NCBI RefSeq assembly: GCF_001557115.1
Contig: NZ_LSKQ01000169.1
Coordinates: forward strand, 1-9,276
Source: Erythrobacter sp. CCH5-A1
GTDB lineage: Bacteria; Pseudomonadota; Alphaproteobacteria; Sphingomonadales; Sphingomonadaceae
Length of the DNA stretch: 9,276 nucleotides
Direction: 5' to 3'
Part shown: positions 1 through 5,556 of the stretch, piece by piece
How the letters are laid out: each line of letters begins with the position of its first letter
How positions within the stretch are numbered: the first letter of the stretch is position 1
Notes under the pieces: generated by a model
Told to the model about the DNA's origin: nothing
Seen by the model: the letters and a program-made list of their open reading frames with translations, nothing else
Databases searched by the model: none
Made by a program: the position numbers and the translations under genes

Positions 1-24
1 GCTTCCCATTGGCCTAACAAATAA

Positions 25-147
25 CGGCCAAGCACAAAATTCCTTACAGTCCCGGTGATCATCGATGTCGAGGCCGGCCGCGCCACACACGACCACAACA
101 CGCGATATGTCTCCTACGACAGCACTGCCTATGAATGGGAGTGCTGA
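25..147 (+). pseudogene. possible 3' remnant of a broken gene, or a 30-residue peptide
   Basis: An open frame runs from just after an in-frame TAA (22-24) to a TGA at 145-147, three bases before the next gene. The only plausible start is GTG at 55, which would give about 30 residues. No Shine-Dalgarno sequence precedes it. The translation (VIIDVEAGRATHDHNTRY, then ending YEWEC) is well mixed and protein-like. The neighbouring frame is open from the window edge until base 58. A single frameshift between about 25 and 55 would therefore join an upstream gene to this tail. It may be a frameshifted gene end, a tiny coupled peptide, or chance. No family is recognised. Confidence 0.25.
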
Positions 148-150
148 GCC

Positions 151-543
151 ATGTCCCACTGCTACTATCACGCGCTCTCATCGGTGAAGCGCTGGGGCGG
201 GTGCGTCGACGACTACCGGCCGCTTCACGACTGGTTCGACCAGTCCAAGGCGATCATCGCTGACCCGCGTCACCGTGCACTGCGGCACCATGCCGAAGGC
301 ATATTCATGCTCGAAGCGCTGTTCGGCCAGACCATAACCAACAGCGACGGGCGCGTCGTTCCGGTTCGCCTCATCGGCGAACAACATGTGCTGGAGGATC
401 TCGGCCATATCCCGTCATTCGCTGACTGGGCCCGCGCCATCCGTCCCGAAGCGTGGATGCTGCGCGCCAATCCCAAGGGCTCGCCGGGGCTTGATCCGTC
501 GGTCGCTGGCCCGAACGGCAAGGAGTCGCATCATGCTGACTGA
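151..543 (+). CDS. DUF6915-type small conserved protein
   Basis: This gene encodes 130 residues. It resembles the DUF6915 family of small uncharacterised proteins that I associate with alphaproteobacterial genomes and mobile elements; this is recognition from memory, not a search. Visible hallmarks are an N-terminal SHCYYHALSSVKRWGG segment, DDYRPLHDWFDQSK (about residues 20-33), the histidine-rich RHRALRHHAEGIFMLE (40-55) and VRLIGEQHVLEDLG (72-85). Conserved-looking histidines at 26, 41, 46, 47 and 79, with Glu49, could bind a metal, but that is speculation. There is no signal peptide or membrane segment. The start is supported by GGGAG at 137-141. The stop overlaps the next gene by 11 bases, so the two are probably translationally coupled. 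The biochemical function is unknown. Confidence 0.85.
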   Translation: MSHCYYHALSSVKRWGGCVDDYRPLHDWFDQSKAIIADPRHRALRHHAEGIFMLEALFGQTITNSDGRVVPVRLIGEQHVLEDLGHIPSFADWARAIRPEAWMLRANPKGSPGLDPSVAGPNGKESHHAD

Positions 544-877
544 CAGCGAGCGTTTCGCCCTCGTACCCTACCGGATCCATGTCTTCGAAACGAGTGGCAA
601 TGCCTATGACGCCGTTCAAACCGATGATCGCATCGCGACCGGCGATCTGCTTCTGATAATGGACGAGGCCGTAGTCGGCGTCGCCATGACCTGGCCTTTC
701 GCGGTCACCGCCGAGCCCGGCCATTTGCATCAGGTCGCCCCAAAGGCCGGGGACACCTTCGACCAGCTTGCGACCTCGCTCGGCGTCGAACCAGCTTCGA
801 TGTCCCGAGCCGTCACTCTCGCCCGCCAGCTCGGCTTTGCGATCGAGCCCGCGCTGCAATCGCTCATGGCGGCCTAA
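533..877 (+). CDS. conserved hypothetical protein, 114 aa
   Basis: The ATG at 533 is preceded by an excellent AAGGAG at 520-525, seven bases upstream. This is preferred over the longer reading frame that begins at 386. The product has a mixed alpha/beta look: a hydrophobic strand-like stretch GDLLLIMDEAVVGVAMTWPF in the middle (about residues 42-61) and a helical C-terminal half (PASMSRAVTLARQLGF, ending LQSLMAA). No signal peptide, metal motif or recognised domain is visible. It overlaps the DUF6915-type gene by 11 bases and lies 24 bases before the next gene, so it belongs to the same run of genes. No function can be assigned. Confidence 0.8.
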   Translation: MLTDSERFALVPYRIHVFETSGNAYDAVQTDDRIATGDLLLIMDEAVVGVAMTWPFAVTAEPGHLHQVAPKAGDTFDQLATSLGVEPASMSRAVTLARQLGFAIEPALQSLMAA

Positions 878-901
878 TCAGCCCATCCAAGGACAACTCC
901 A

Positions 902-1594
902 ATGGCCAACAACTATATCCATGCCGCATTCGCGGTGACCATCACAGCGTTTGAAGCCGAGCTGATCGCAGCAGCAGAAACCGCCATCGATGCCATCGAG
1001 GAGGATATTCAAGGCGAAGACCGGCGCGAGGCATACAACGCGCTTGGGCCGGCATTTGCCGATGCCTTTCCGCCGATCAGCGACGACCCGTTCTCCGGGT
1101 TCATGCCGATCTTCCCGGACAAAGACTTCCCGTGCCTTGATGCCACCATTACCATCGAAGACGGCCAAGATCACACCACCAGGGTTGTGACGTTCTCGGG
1201 CGACCAGTTCGGCATCGAACAGGTGGCGAACCTGCTCTTCGCCTGTGCCAAATCGGCGCTGCCGATCGGATTCGAATACGCTTACACCTGCGACAAGCTT
1301 CGAAATGACGAATTCGGCGGCGGCGCGGTCATCATCAAGACTGACGGGATCGCCTATCACAGCACCCACGCCATCGTCAGCAATGCGCTCTCAGCTCAAC
1401 CCCATGCTGAAACCGCCCGCCTTGTGCTGACGACCCGCGATGCGGAGCATGGCCTGCTGTTTTGGAACAACGAAGCCGGATTCGGCAATTTCGCTTCCGC
1501 AACGCTGTTCACGGAAGCCGAGGCCGCCGGTTTCGACGTCCCTATCGCGCTTGATGAACCCGAATGGCTCGCTTGCCCGGCAGGCATGCCATGA
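902..1594 (+). CDS. hypothetical protein, 230 aa
   Basis: This is a soluble acidic protein starting MANNYIHAAFAVTITAFEAE, with AAGGA at 889-893, eight bases ahead of the ATG. The N-terminal 45 residues look helical. Residues about 75-110 look beta-rich (DATITIEDGQDHTTRVVTF), followed by a helix containing LLFACAKSALPIGFEYAY, and then FGGGAVIIKTDGIAYHST. The C-terminal third contains AEHGLLFWNNEAGFGNF. I do not recognise the family and see no catalytic signature or membrane segment. Its TGA overlaps the ATG of the PAPS-reductase-like gene (ATGA at 1591-1594). That links its expression to that enzyme and makes it a candidate partner or accessory protein; this is inference from spacing only. Confidence 0.8.
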   Translation: MANNYIHAAFAVTITAFEAELIAAAETAIDAIEEDIQGEDRREAYNALGPAFADAFPPISDDPFSGFMPIFPDKDFPCLDATITIEDGQDHTTRVVTFSGDQFGIEQVANLLFACAKSALPIGFEYAYTCDKLRNDEFGGGAVIIKTDGIAYHSTHAIVSNALSAQPHAETARLVLTTRDAEHGLLFWNNEAGFGNFASATLFTEAEAAGFDVPIALDEPEWLACPAGMP

Positions 1595-2754
1595 GTTCTC
1601 GAAACGCATGCCGCGCCCGCTCTTCACTCGTCCAACCGCCAATCGCGTTGCCGCCCGCAATCGAGGCCGCCATCCGCGCAGGTGCCTGGATTGTGTTCAA
1701 CCTCTCCGGCGGCAAGGATTCGTCAGCCGCACTCTTTGCCGCGATGCCCGTGCTCGATGCACTCGGCCACCCGCGTGAACGGCGCATTGCCATCCATGCC
1801 GACCTCGGCAGGGCCGAATGGGACAGCACCGCCGAAACCATCGCAACCATCGCTGCAAGAGCCGACATCGCGCTCACTATCCGGCAACGCCAGAGCGGTG
1901 ACCTGTTCGACCGTTGGCACCAGCGTTACGAGTCCGGCAAGGCGCGCTACGAAGAGCTCTCGACCTACAATCTGATCGGACCCTGGTCGTCGGCATCTTT
2001 GCGGTTCTGCACCTCGGAGCAAAAAGCCCAGGTCATCGGTCCTTACCTCGCCCGCCAGCTGGCAGGCGAGACCATAATTCAGGTCATCGGAATCCGCCGT
2101 GACGAGAGCAGCGCCCGGGCCATTGCACCGGACTGGAAGCGCGACAGCCGCTTCGCAGCCGAAGGCAATCGCGCCGGCACTCGAATGCTGATCTGGCATC
2201 CGGTCATCGACTGGGCAACCGCCGATGTCTTCGCCTTCCACAAAACTCACGGCATCCCGCTGCATGAAGCCTACACCCGCTACCGCTCGAGCCGCCTCTC
2301 GTGCCGCTACTGCGTCCTGCAGTCGCTCGCCGACCAGCAGGCGGCATCATCAGCGCCTTCAAACCATCAAGCCTTCGTCCATCTCGTTGCGCTGGAAGCA
2401 CGCTCGACGTTCTCGTTTCAACCCGGGCGCTGGCTCGCCGATAGTGCGCCCCACCTCCTGACCGGTACCCTCGCTGCCGACATCGAACGCGCAAAGCATG
2501 CCGCATGCGAGCGGCGCCAGCTGGAAAGCACAATGCCGCCTGACCTCCGCTTTCAGCGGGGATGGCCGCCACGTCTTCCTACACCGGACGAGGCCGCCTG
2601 CATTGCGGCGGCGCGCGCGCCCATCCTCCAGCGCCATGGACTCCAAAACAGGTTTCCGACGGGATTAGCGGTCAGAGCACGATTTGCGGACCTGATCGCG
2701 CAAAGACGCTCGAAGGACGGCCTGCCAGCTTCCGAGGAGGACGACCGGTCATGA
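1591..2754 (+). CDS. PAPS-reductase-like (adenine nucleotide alpha-hydrolase fold) protein
   Basis: This 387-residue enzyme belongs to the phosphoadenosine phosphosulfate (PAPS) reductase / N-type ATP-pyrophosphatase superfamily. The P-loop-like SGGKDSS is at residues 39-45, HADLGRAEW at 69-77, RFCTSEQK at 138-145, GIRRDESSAR at 167-176, and HPVIDWATADVFAFHKTHGI at 203-222. Cys140 together with Cys238 and Cys241 (SCRYC) recalls the cysteines that hold an iron-sulfur cluster in DndC-like relatives. The ECGLH motif of true assimilatory reductases is not seen, so sulfate assimilation is unlikely. Sulfur transfer to nucleic acid or another ATP-dependent modification is more plausible; this is inference. 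The start at 1591 gives an ATGA overlap with the preceding gene. An in-frame ATG at 1564 is possible but would overlap more. The last 130 residues are Arg/Ala-rich and match no motif I know. Confidence 0.85.
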   Translation: MSSRNACRARSSLVQPPIALPPAIEAAIRAGAWIVFNLSGGKDSSAALFAAMPVLDALGHPRERRIAIHADLGRAEWDSTAETIATIAARADIALTIRQRQSGDLFDRWHQRYESGKARYEELSTYNLIGPWSSASLRFCTSEQKAQVIGPYLARQLAGETIIQVIGIRRDESSARAIAPDWKRDSRFAAEGNRAGTRMLIWHPVIDWATADVFAFHKTHGIPLHEAYTRYRSSRLSCRYCVLQSLADQQAASSAPSNHQAFVHLVALEARSTFSFQPGRWLADSAPHLLTGTLAADIERAKHAACERRQLESTMPPDLRFQRGWPPRLPTPDEAACIAAARAPILQRHGLQNRFPTGLAVRARFADLIAQRRSKDGLPASEEDDRS

Positions 2755-3053
2755 CACACCCGCTCGAATATCGCCGGATGATCGCCGCCCGCGATGCGAC
2801 CAAGACGCGCCTCAGAGAACTTGACCGGCGACTGCGGGAAGAAGCGGGGCGCGCCGTGATCTCACCTGCGGCCCACCGCGGCGACAGCGGATGGCGCAAG
2901 AGCGACGAAACTGCCTGGCAAGCCGCGCTGGCAGATCTGCGCTACCGGAGCCGCAACGAGATCGGTGCGCTGACGGCCAAGCTCGAACGCCAGCAGGGCG
3001 CCATCCGCGCCTGGCTGGCAAAGCCCAAGAGTCACCGGTCTGTAGCCGATTGA
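2751..3053 (+). CDS. small charged, probably coiled-coil protein, 100 aa
   Basis: The ATG at 2751 overlaps the TGA of the PAPS-reductase-like gene (ATGA) and has a strong GAGGAGG at 2734-2740. The longer frame opening at 2562 is therefore not used. The product is highly charged (many Arg, Lys and Glu) and largely helical. It has heptad-like stretches around DATKTRLRELDRRLREEAGR (about residues 14-33) and RNEIGALTAKLERQQGAI (about 70-87), suggesting a coiled coil or a nucleic-acid-binding adaptor. There are no cysteines and no membrane segment. The tight coupling suggests it works with the upstream enzyme, but the family is unrecognised. Confidence 0.75.
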   Translation: MTHPLEYRRMIAARDATKTRLRELDRRLREEAGRAVISPAAHRGDSGWRKSDETAWQAALADLRYRSRNEIGALTAKLERQQGAIRAWLAKPKSHRSVAD

Positions 3054-3073
3054 CCGGCTCCTTCAGGACACCA

Positions 3074-3109
3074 GCGCGCATACGCGCGTCCCCCTCCGGG
3101 ACACGTCCC
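3074..3109 (+). repeat. hairpin cluster in the 3054-3180 intergenic region
   Basis: The 127-base gap after the five-gene run contains no gene. It holds a 5-bp hairpin GCGCG-CATA-CGCGC (3074-3087). Directly after it, GGGAC (3098-3102) can pair with either of two flanking GTCCC copies (3088-3092 or 3105-3109), so two alternative hairpins exclude each other. No U-tract follows, so this is not a classical terminator. The 14-base core CGCGCATACGCGCG (3075-3088) recurs exactly at 6946-6959 upstream of ssb. A regulatory or transcript-end role is possible. Confidence 0.45.
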
Positions 3110-3180
3110 GCTACGGCACAATAAGACCTTGCACTGCAATCGTTTTTGGATTCAAACCCACTCATCTGAAGGGGCGCATC

Positions 3181-3684
3181 ATGGAGATCGTGTATCACTT
3201 CGACACGGCAGGCGCAGCCTTGCGCGCCTGCAACAGCGGCGAACTCGCTAACGGCTCGGTGTTTGTCATCGCCCCCGATTGCATCGTCGCACTTGCAGGC
3301 AACCCGCCGCGCGCCATCACCGCGCGCACCGGGCCCTTCGAACCCTTCCTGGGCACATCGCGCAGCGCCATCCTCATTGAAGACCGTCACACCGCCGAGC
3401 AAATCCGGGCCGGGGTGGACGAGGCCTATCGCCACGGATTTCCGGTTCCCGAAGCCCTCGCTGACTTCGCGACGCTCCGATCCGAATTGCCGGCCTGTTC
3501 GCGTGAGTACCGACTGACCAGCGACGAAGTTCTTGCCCTGATCGAGGCTGCCGAGGCGCGTTCGACCGAATTCTGGAACGCGCTTGCCGCGGCCACCCCG
3601 GCGTCGAACGCAGGCACAGTCCTGCAGGGCAGCATCGAAATCCTCGCGAACGCAAGACGCAAACTCCTCGACCGCCCGCTCTGA
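3181..3684 (+). CDS. hypothetical protein, 167 aa
   Basis: The ATG is preceded by GAAGGGG at 3168-3174. The product is a soluble protein starting MEIVYHFDTAGAALRACNSG. It has a beta-like N-terminal half (GSVFVIAPDCIVALAG, about residues 25-40) and a helix-rich C-terminal half (SDEVLALIEAAEARSTEFWN, about 113-132), ending ILANARRKLLDRPL. There is no signal peptide, membrane segment or catalytic motif that I recognise. It stands alone, with 127 bases before it and 196 bases after it before the DUF736 gene. No function can be given. Confidence 0.75.
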   Translation: MEIVYHFDTAGAALRACNSGELANGSVFVIAPDCIVALAGNPPRAITARTGPFEPFLGTSRSAILIEDRHTAEQIRAGVDEAYRHGFPVPEALADFATLRSELPACSREYRLTSDEVLALIEAAEARSTEFWNALAAATPASNAGTVLQGSIEILANARRKLLDRPL

Positions 3685-3748
3685 GCGGTTCTGCAGGGCA
3701 ACTTTCCGCACGGCACACCTGAAACCAGCCTGAGCCCCTGAAGCGATC

Positions 3749-3806
3749 CCATTGGCGCAGCCAATGGAGGGCGCGCGGGGCCGCGCGCCTGCTCGTCCCG
3801 CAGGCG
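3749..3806 (+). repeat. three consecutive hairpins upstream of the DUF736 gene
   Basis: CCATTGGC (3749-3756) pairs with GCCAATGG (3760-3767) over a 3-base loop. GGCGCGCGG (3770-3778) pairs with CCGCGCGCC (3781-3789). CGCCTGC (3786-3792) pairs with GCAGGCG (3800-3806); it overlaps the second stem, so the last two compete. No U-tract follows. The array lies in the 196-base untranslated stretch before the DUF736 start and could end upstream transcription, act as a structured leader, or be recognised by a protein. The 10-mer TCCCATTGGC also occurs at 4-13 of the window. Confidence 0.6.
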
Positions 3807-3832
3807 GGCCGAGGAGAGGAGGAGGATTGAGA

Positions 3833-3860
3833 AGGGTGTCGAGGACAGGGTGTCCGAGAC
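3833..3860 (+). repeat. imperfect 14-base tandem repeat in the DUF736 leader
   Basis: AGGGTGTCGAGGAC (3833-3846) is followed immediately by AGGGTGTCCGAGAC (3847-3860), with 11 of 14 bases identical. GGACA (3843-3847) and TGTCC (3851-3855) also form a short inverted repeat across the junction. The repeat lies 20 bases before the DUF736 ATG, just ahead of its ribosome binding site. It could be an operator or a leader structure, or simply a local duplication. Confidence 0.4.
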
Positions 3861-3880
3861 GCAATCTCAGGAGAAGCATC

Positions 3881-4333
3881 ATGAACATCGGTTCCATCAA
3901 GCAGAACGACAGCGGCGTTTTCATCGGCCGCGTTGACACCATGGCTGTCGCGATGACGATCGCACTGAAGCCGGTCAACAGCAACAATCCGAAGGCTCCG
4001 CGCTTCGAGATCCATGCCCTGACGCCGGCGCGCAAGTGGATCCAGGTCGGCGCGCTGTTCGAGCTGTTCTCGAACAACACCGGCGAGGCCTTCCTCAACG
4101 GCCGGATCGACGATCCGTCGATGACCGCCCCGCTGCAAATCTCGGCCTTCAGCCAGGACGACGGCAGCTACAACATCGTCTGGTCGCGCCCGACGCGCCG
4201 CCGCGATGTTGCCTCGCAACTCGCAGCGAAGCAGGACGACATGCCGGCCTTCGACATGGGCGACGAAAGCACCGGCACCAGCGGCGCCGCGAGCGACGGT
4301 CTCGGCGAATCCACCGCCGAATTCGCCGGCTGA
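3881..4333 (+). CDS. DUF736 family protein
   Basis: This 150-residue protein has the hallmarks of DUF736: the N-terminal NIGSIKQNDSGVFIGRVDTM, then FEIHALTPARKWIQVGALFE (about residues 42-61), and SQDDGSYNIVWSRP (91-104). I recall DUF736 as a small family frequent on alphaproteobacterial plasmids and integrative elements; its biochemical role is unknown. The ATG at 3881 has AGGAG at 3869-3873. The frame is open upstream to 3752, but that part reads through the hairpin array and is not expected to be coding. Residues 119-150 form a low-complexity acidic and Gly/Ser/Thr-rich tail (DDMPAFDMGDESTGTSG). Such tails can act as protein-docking or ssDNA-mimicking tails. Transcription probably stops at the terminator 59 bases downstream. 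Confidence 0.9.
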   Translation: MNIGSIKQNDSGVFIGRVDTMAVAMTIALKPVNSNNPKAPRFEIHALTPARKWIQVGALFELFSNNTGEAFLNGRIDDPSMTAPLQISAFSQDDGSYNIVWSRPTRRRDVASQLAAKQDDMPAFDMGDESTGTSGAASDGLGESTAEFAG

Positions 4334-4347
4334 TACCAGCTCCCCCA

Positions 4348-4384
4348 GCGCAAGGCGGCTCCCAGTCCTCCGGTCGCCTTGCGC
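4348..4384 (+). repeat. 10-bp inverted repeat downstream of the DUF736 gene
   Basis: GCGCAAGGCG (4348-4357) and CGCCTTGCGC (4375-4384) form a perfect 10-bp stem with a 17-base loop. It starts 15 bases after the DUF736 stop and directly precedes the rho-independent terminator. It probably protects the 3' end of the mRNA or assists termination. It could also be a protein binding site. Confidence 0.55.
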
Positions 4385-4391
4385 CCCCTCC

Positions 4392-4432
4392 GGGCCCGTC
4401 TCTCTCCCCCCGAGAGACGGGCCCATTCTTTT
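4392..4432 (+). terminator. strong rho-independent terminator
   Basis: GGGCCCGTCTCTC (4392-4404) and GAGAGACGGGCCC (4412-4424) form a perfect 13-bp stem around a TCCCCCC loop. ATTCTTTT follows, giving a short U-tract. Its position after the DUF736 gene marks the end of that transcription unit and separates it from the gene at 4474. Confidence 0.9.
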
Positions 4433-4436
4433 GCAA

Positions 4437-4455
4437 GCACGGCCCGGAGCCGTGC
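4437..4455 (+). promoter_or_regulatory. hairpin just upstream of a ribosome binding site
   Basis: GCACGGC (4437-4443) and GCCGTGC (4449-4455) form a 7-bp stem with a 5-base loop. It lies 5 bases before the GAAAGGA that serves the ATG at 4474. It is not followed by a U-tract. It could influence translation initiation or stabilise the 5' end of the message. This is inference. Confidence 0.4.
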
Positions 4456-4473
4456 CCTTCGAAAGGACGCTCC

Positions 4474-4722
4474 ATGACCATCATCACCGCTATAATCGAC
4501 GTCCGCGAACACACCGGAGTACCGGGCAGCGCAACGATCGAACTCACACCCATAGGCACGATAGGCGGCATCAAGCTCGCTGACGGTCGACGCGTGCGGC
4601 CCTGGATCACATGGGAAATCGAGGAAGCCGACGGCACGCACCGCGACCTGACCTTCGACGAGCTCAGCGCACTCGGCTTCGTGCCAACGCTCGACAAGAC
4701 GGTCAGGATCGAAATCGCCTGA
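4474..4722 (+). CDS. small hypothetical protein, 82 aa
   Basis: The ATG at 4474 has GAAAGGA at 4461-4467. The much longer open frame starting at 4036 is a shadow of the DUF736 gene and is not used. The product looks all-beta: MTIITAIIDVREHTGVPGSA, then SATIELTPIGTIGGIKLADG, then WITWEIEEADGTHRDLTFDE, ending DKTVRIEIA. The alternating hydrophobic pattern suggests a small beta-barrel or sandwich. There are no cysteines or catalytic signature. It is separated from the preceding gene by a terminator, so it needs its own promoter. The family is unrecognised. Confidence 0.7.
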   Translation: MTIITAIIDVREHTGVPGSATIELTPIGTIGGIKLADGRRVRPWITWEIEEADGTHRDLTFDELSALGFVPTLDKTVRIEIA

Positions 4723-4770
4723 AACGCCGAACAAGTGCCGCTTCCCTAACGGAAAATCCGCTCAGAGAGA

Positions 4771-4800
4771 TTGCCGATCAAGCACACTGCGCCCTATCCT
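4771..4800 (+). promoter_or_regulatory. possible sigma-70-type promoter for the toxin-antitoxin pair
   Basis: TTGCCG (4771-4776) and TATCCT (4795-4800) are spaced by 18 bases, 32 bases before the antitoxin ATG. They match the -35 and -10 consensus only in part. No clear inverted-repeat operator overlaps them. This is a weak prediction from sequence alone. Confidence 0.3.
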
Positions 4801-4832
4801 GAGCCGCGACCATCGCAACAGGGAGAACCTCC

Positions 4833-5108
4833 ATGGACAATCCATTCACCGAAACGATCGCGGACGCCGCGTTTCTGAAAAACCCCCGGAAAGCGCTCAA
4901 CGCGGCTGCGACCCGCTCGATTGGAATCAGTCAAGACGGCCGTGTGCCGGTCGTGCTCGTGCCGGCCCACGAATATGCATCGCTGCGCGCGCTGGTCGGC
5001 CGCGCCATGCATTCAGGCGGTATGGCCGAAATCATCAGGGATCTCACCGCCGCCCGTCTGGGAGCACACCCGCATTCGCCCGAAAGGTACGACGATGATG
5101 CAGCCTGA
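4833..5108 (+). CDS. Phd/YefM-like antitoxin, putative
   Basis: This 91-residue protein lies directly upstream of, and overlaps, a MazF/PemK-like gene. The N-terminal half resembles the Phd/YefM fold: NPRKALNAAATRS (17-29) as the first helix region, then IGISQDGRVPVVLVPAHEYASLRAL (30-54), which parallels the family pattern of a strand, a basic turn, a VLV strand and an EY-containing helix. The C-terminal part (GGMAEIIRDLTAARLG, then the acidic end DDDAA) would be the flexible toxin-neutralising segment. The family role is to bind and inhibit the cognate toxin and repress the operon. GGGAGA at 4821-4826 supports the start. The assignment rests on pattern and context. Confidence 0.65.
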   Translation: MDNPFTETIADAAFLKNPRKALNAAATRSIGISQDGRVPVVLVPAHEYASLRALVGRAMHSGGMAEIIRDLTAARLGAHPHSPERYDDDAA

Positions 5109-5505
5109 CACCGCGAACCTGCCGCAAACCGGCGCGATCATCGACTTCCGCTATCTCCTGAAAAAGGATCAGGGCGGACCGACCAAAAGCGCCACGCTTC
5201 ACCCGTGCCTCGTCTGGAACGTGCAGGCGATCGAGTCCCTGCATATCGTGGCGGTGCTCCCGATCATCTCCGGAGCCACCGGGGCGCGCGTTGCGATCGG
5301 CAGCGCCGAACGCAACGCGCTGGGCCTCGACGACACCAGCGAAGTGGTGTTTGAGGAAGCGAATGTCTTTCTCTGGGCCGGGCCGCACATCGAGCCGCAA
5401 GCCGACGGAAGCCTGATGCGGAAGAAGCGTGCCTCAAGGCAGCTGCTCAATGACATCGCTTCCGCGATGAACGGACGAACCTGCGACATCGTCTTGCGTC
5501 CCTGA
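5095..5505 (+). CDS. MazF/PemK-like toxin, putative
   Basis: This 136-residue protein overlaps the antitoxin by 14 bases, with GAAAGG at 5082-5087. ATG at 5098 is an alternative start. The order of segments follows the MazF/PemK barrel: GAIIDFRYLL (13-22), a charged loop, HPCLVWNV (36-43), HIVAVLPIISGAT (50-62), then GLDDTSEVVFEEANVFLW (77-94) and a helical C-terminus. The family members are ribosome-independent mRNA or tRNA endonucleases that arrest growth when the antitoxin is lost. The usual Arg-Pro before the second strand (KxRPxLV) appears here as His36-Pro37, so activity or specificity may differ. The divergent sequence and the Phd-like partner make this an unusual pair. The call combines weak similarity with strong context. 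Confidence 0.6.
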   Translation: MMQPDTANLPQTGAIIDFRYLLKKDQGGPTKSATLHPCLVWNVQAIESLHIVAVLPIISGATGARVAIGSAERNALGLDDTSEVVFEEANVFLWAGPHIEPQADGSLMRKKRASRQLLNDIASAMNGRTCDIVLRP

Positions 5506-5556
5506 CGAGACATCCGCCCGGCAGGTCCGCAAACCTCTCTATCCCCGGAGAACGCC

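Noticed and set aside
3074..3109. Inverted repeats that could hint at a CRISPR array or iterons
   Set aside because: There is no series of regularly spaced repeats. The motif occurs only twice in the window, nearly 4 kb apart.
2812..4098. Long minus-strand open frame of 428 codons
   Set aside because: It spans three well-supported plus-strand genes and a hairpin-rich intergenic region. Its translation is Arg/Gly/Ala-rich with no motif, as expected for the antisense of GC-rich coding DNA.
3374..4426. Minus-strand open frame of 350 codons
   Set aside because: It is antisense to the gene at 3181 and the DUF736 gene and runs into the terminator hairpin. No domain or ribosome binding site is seen.
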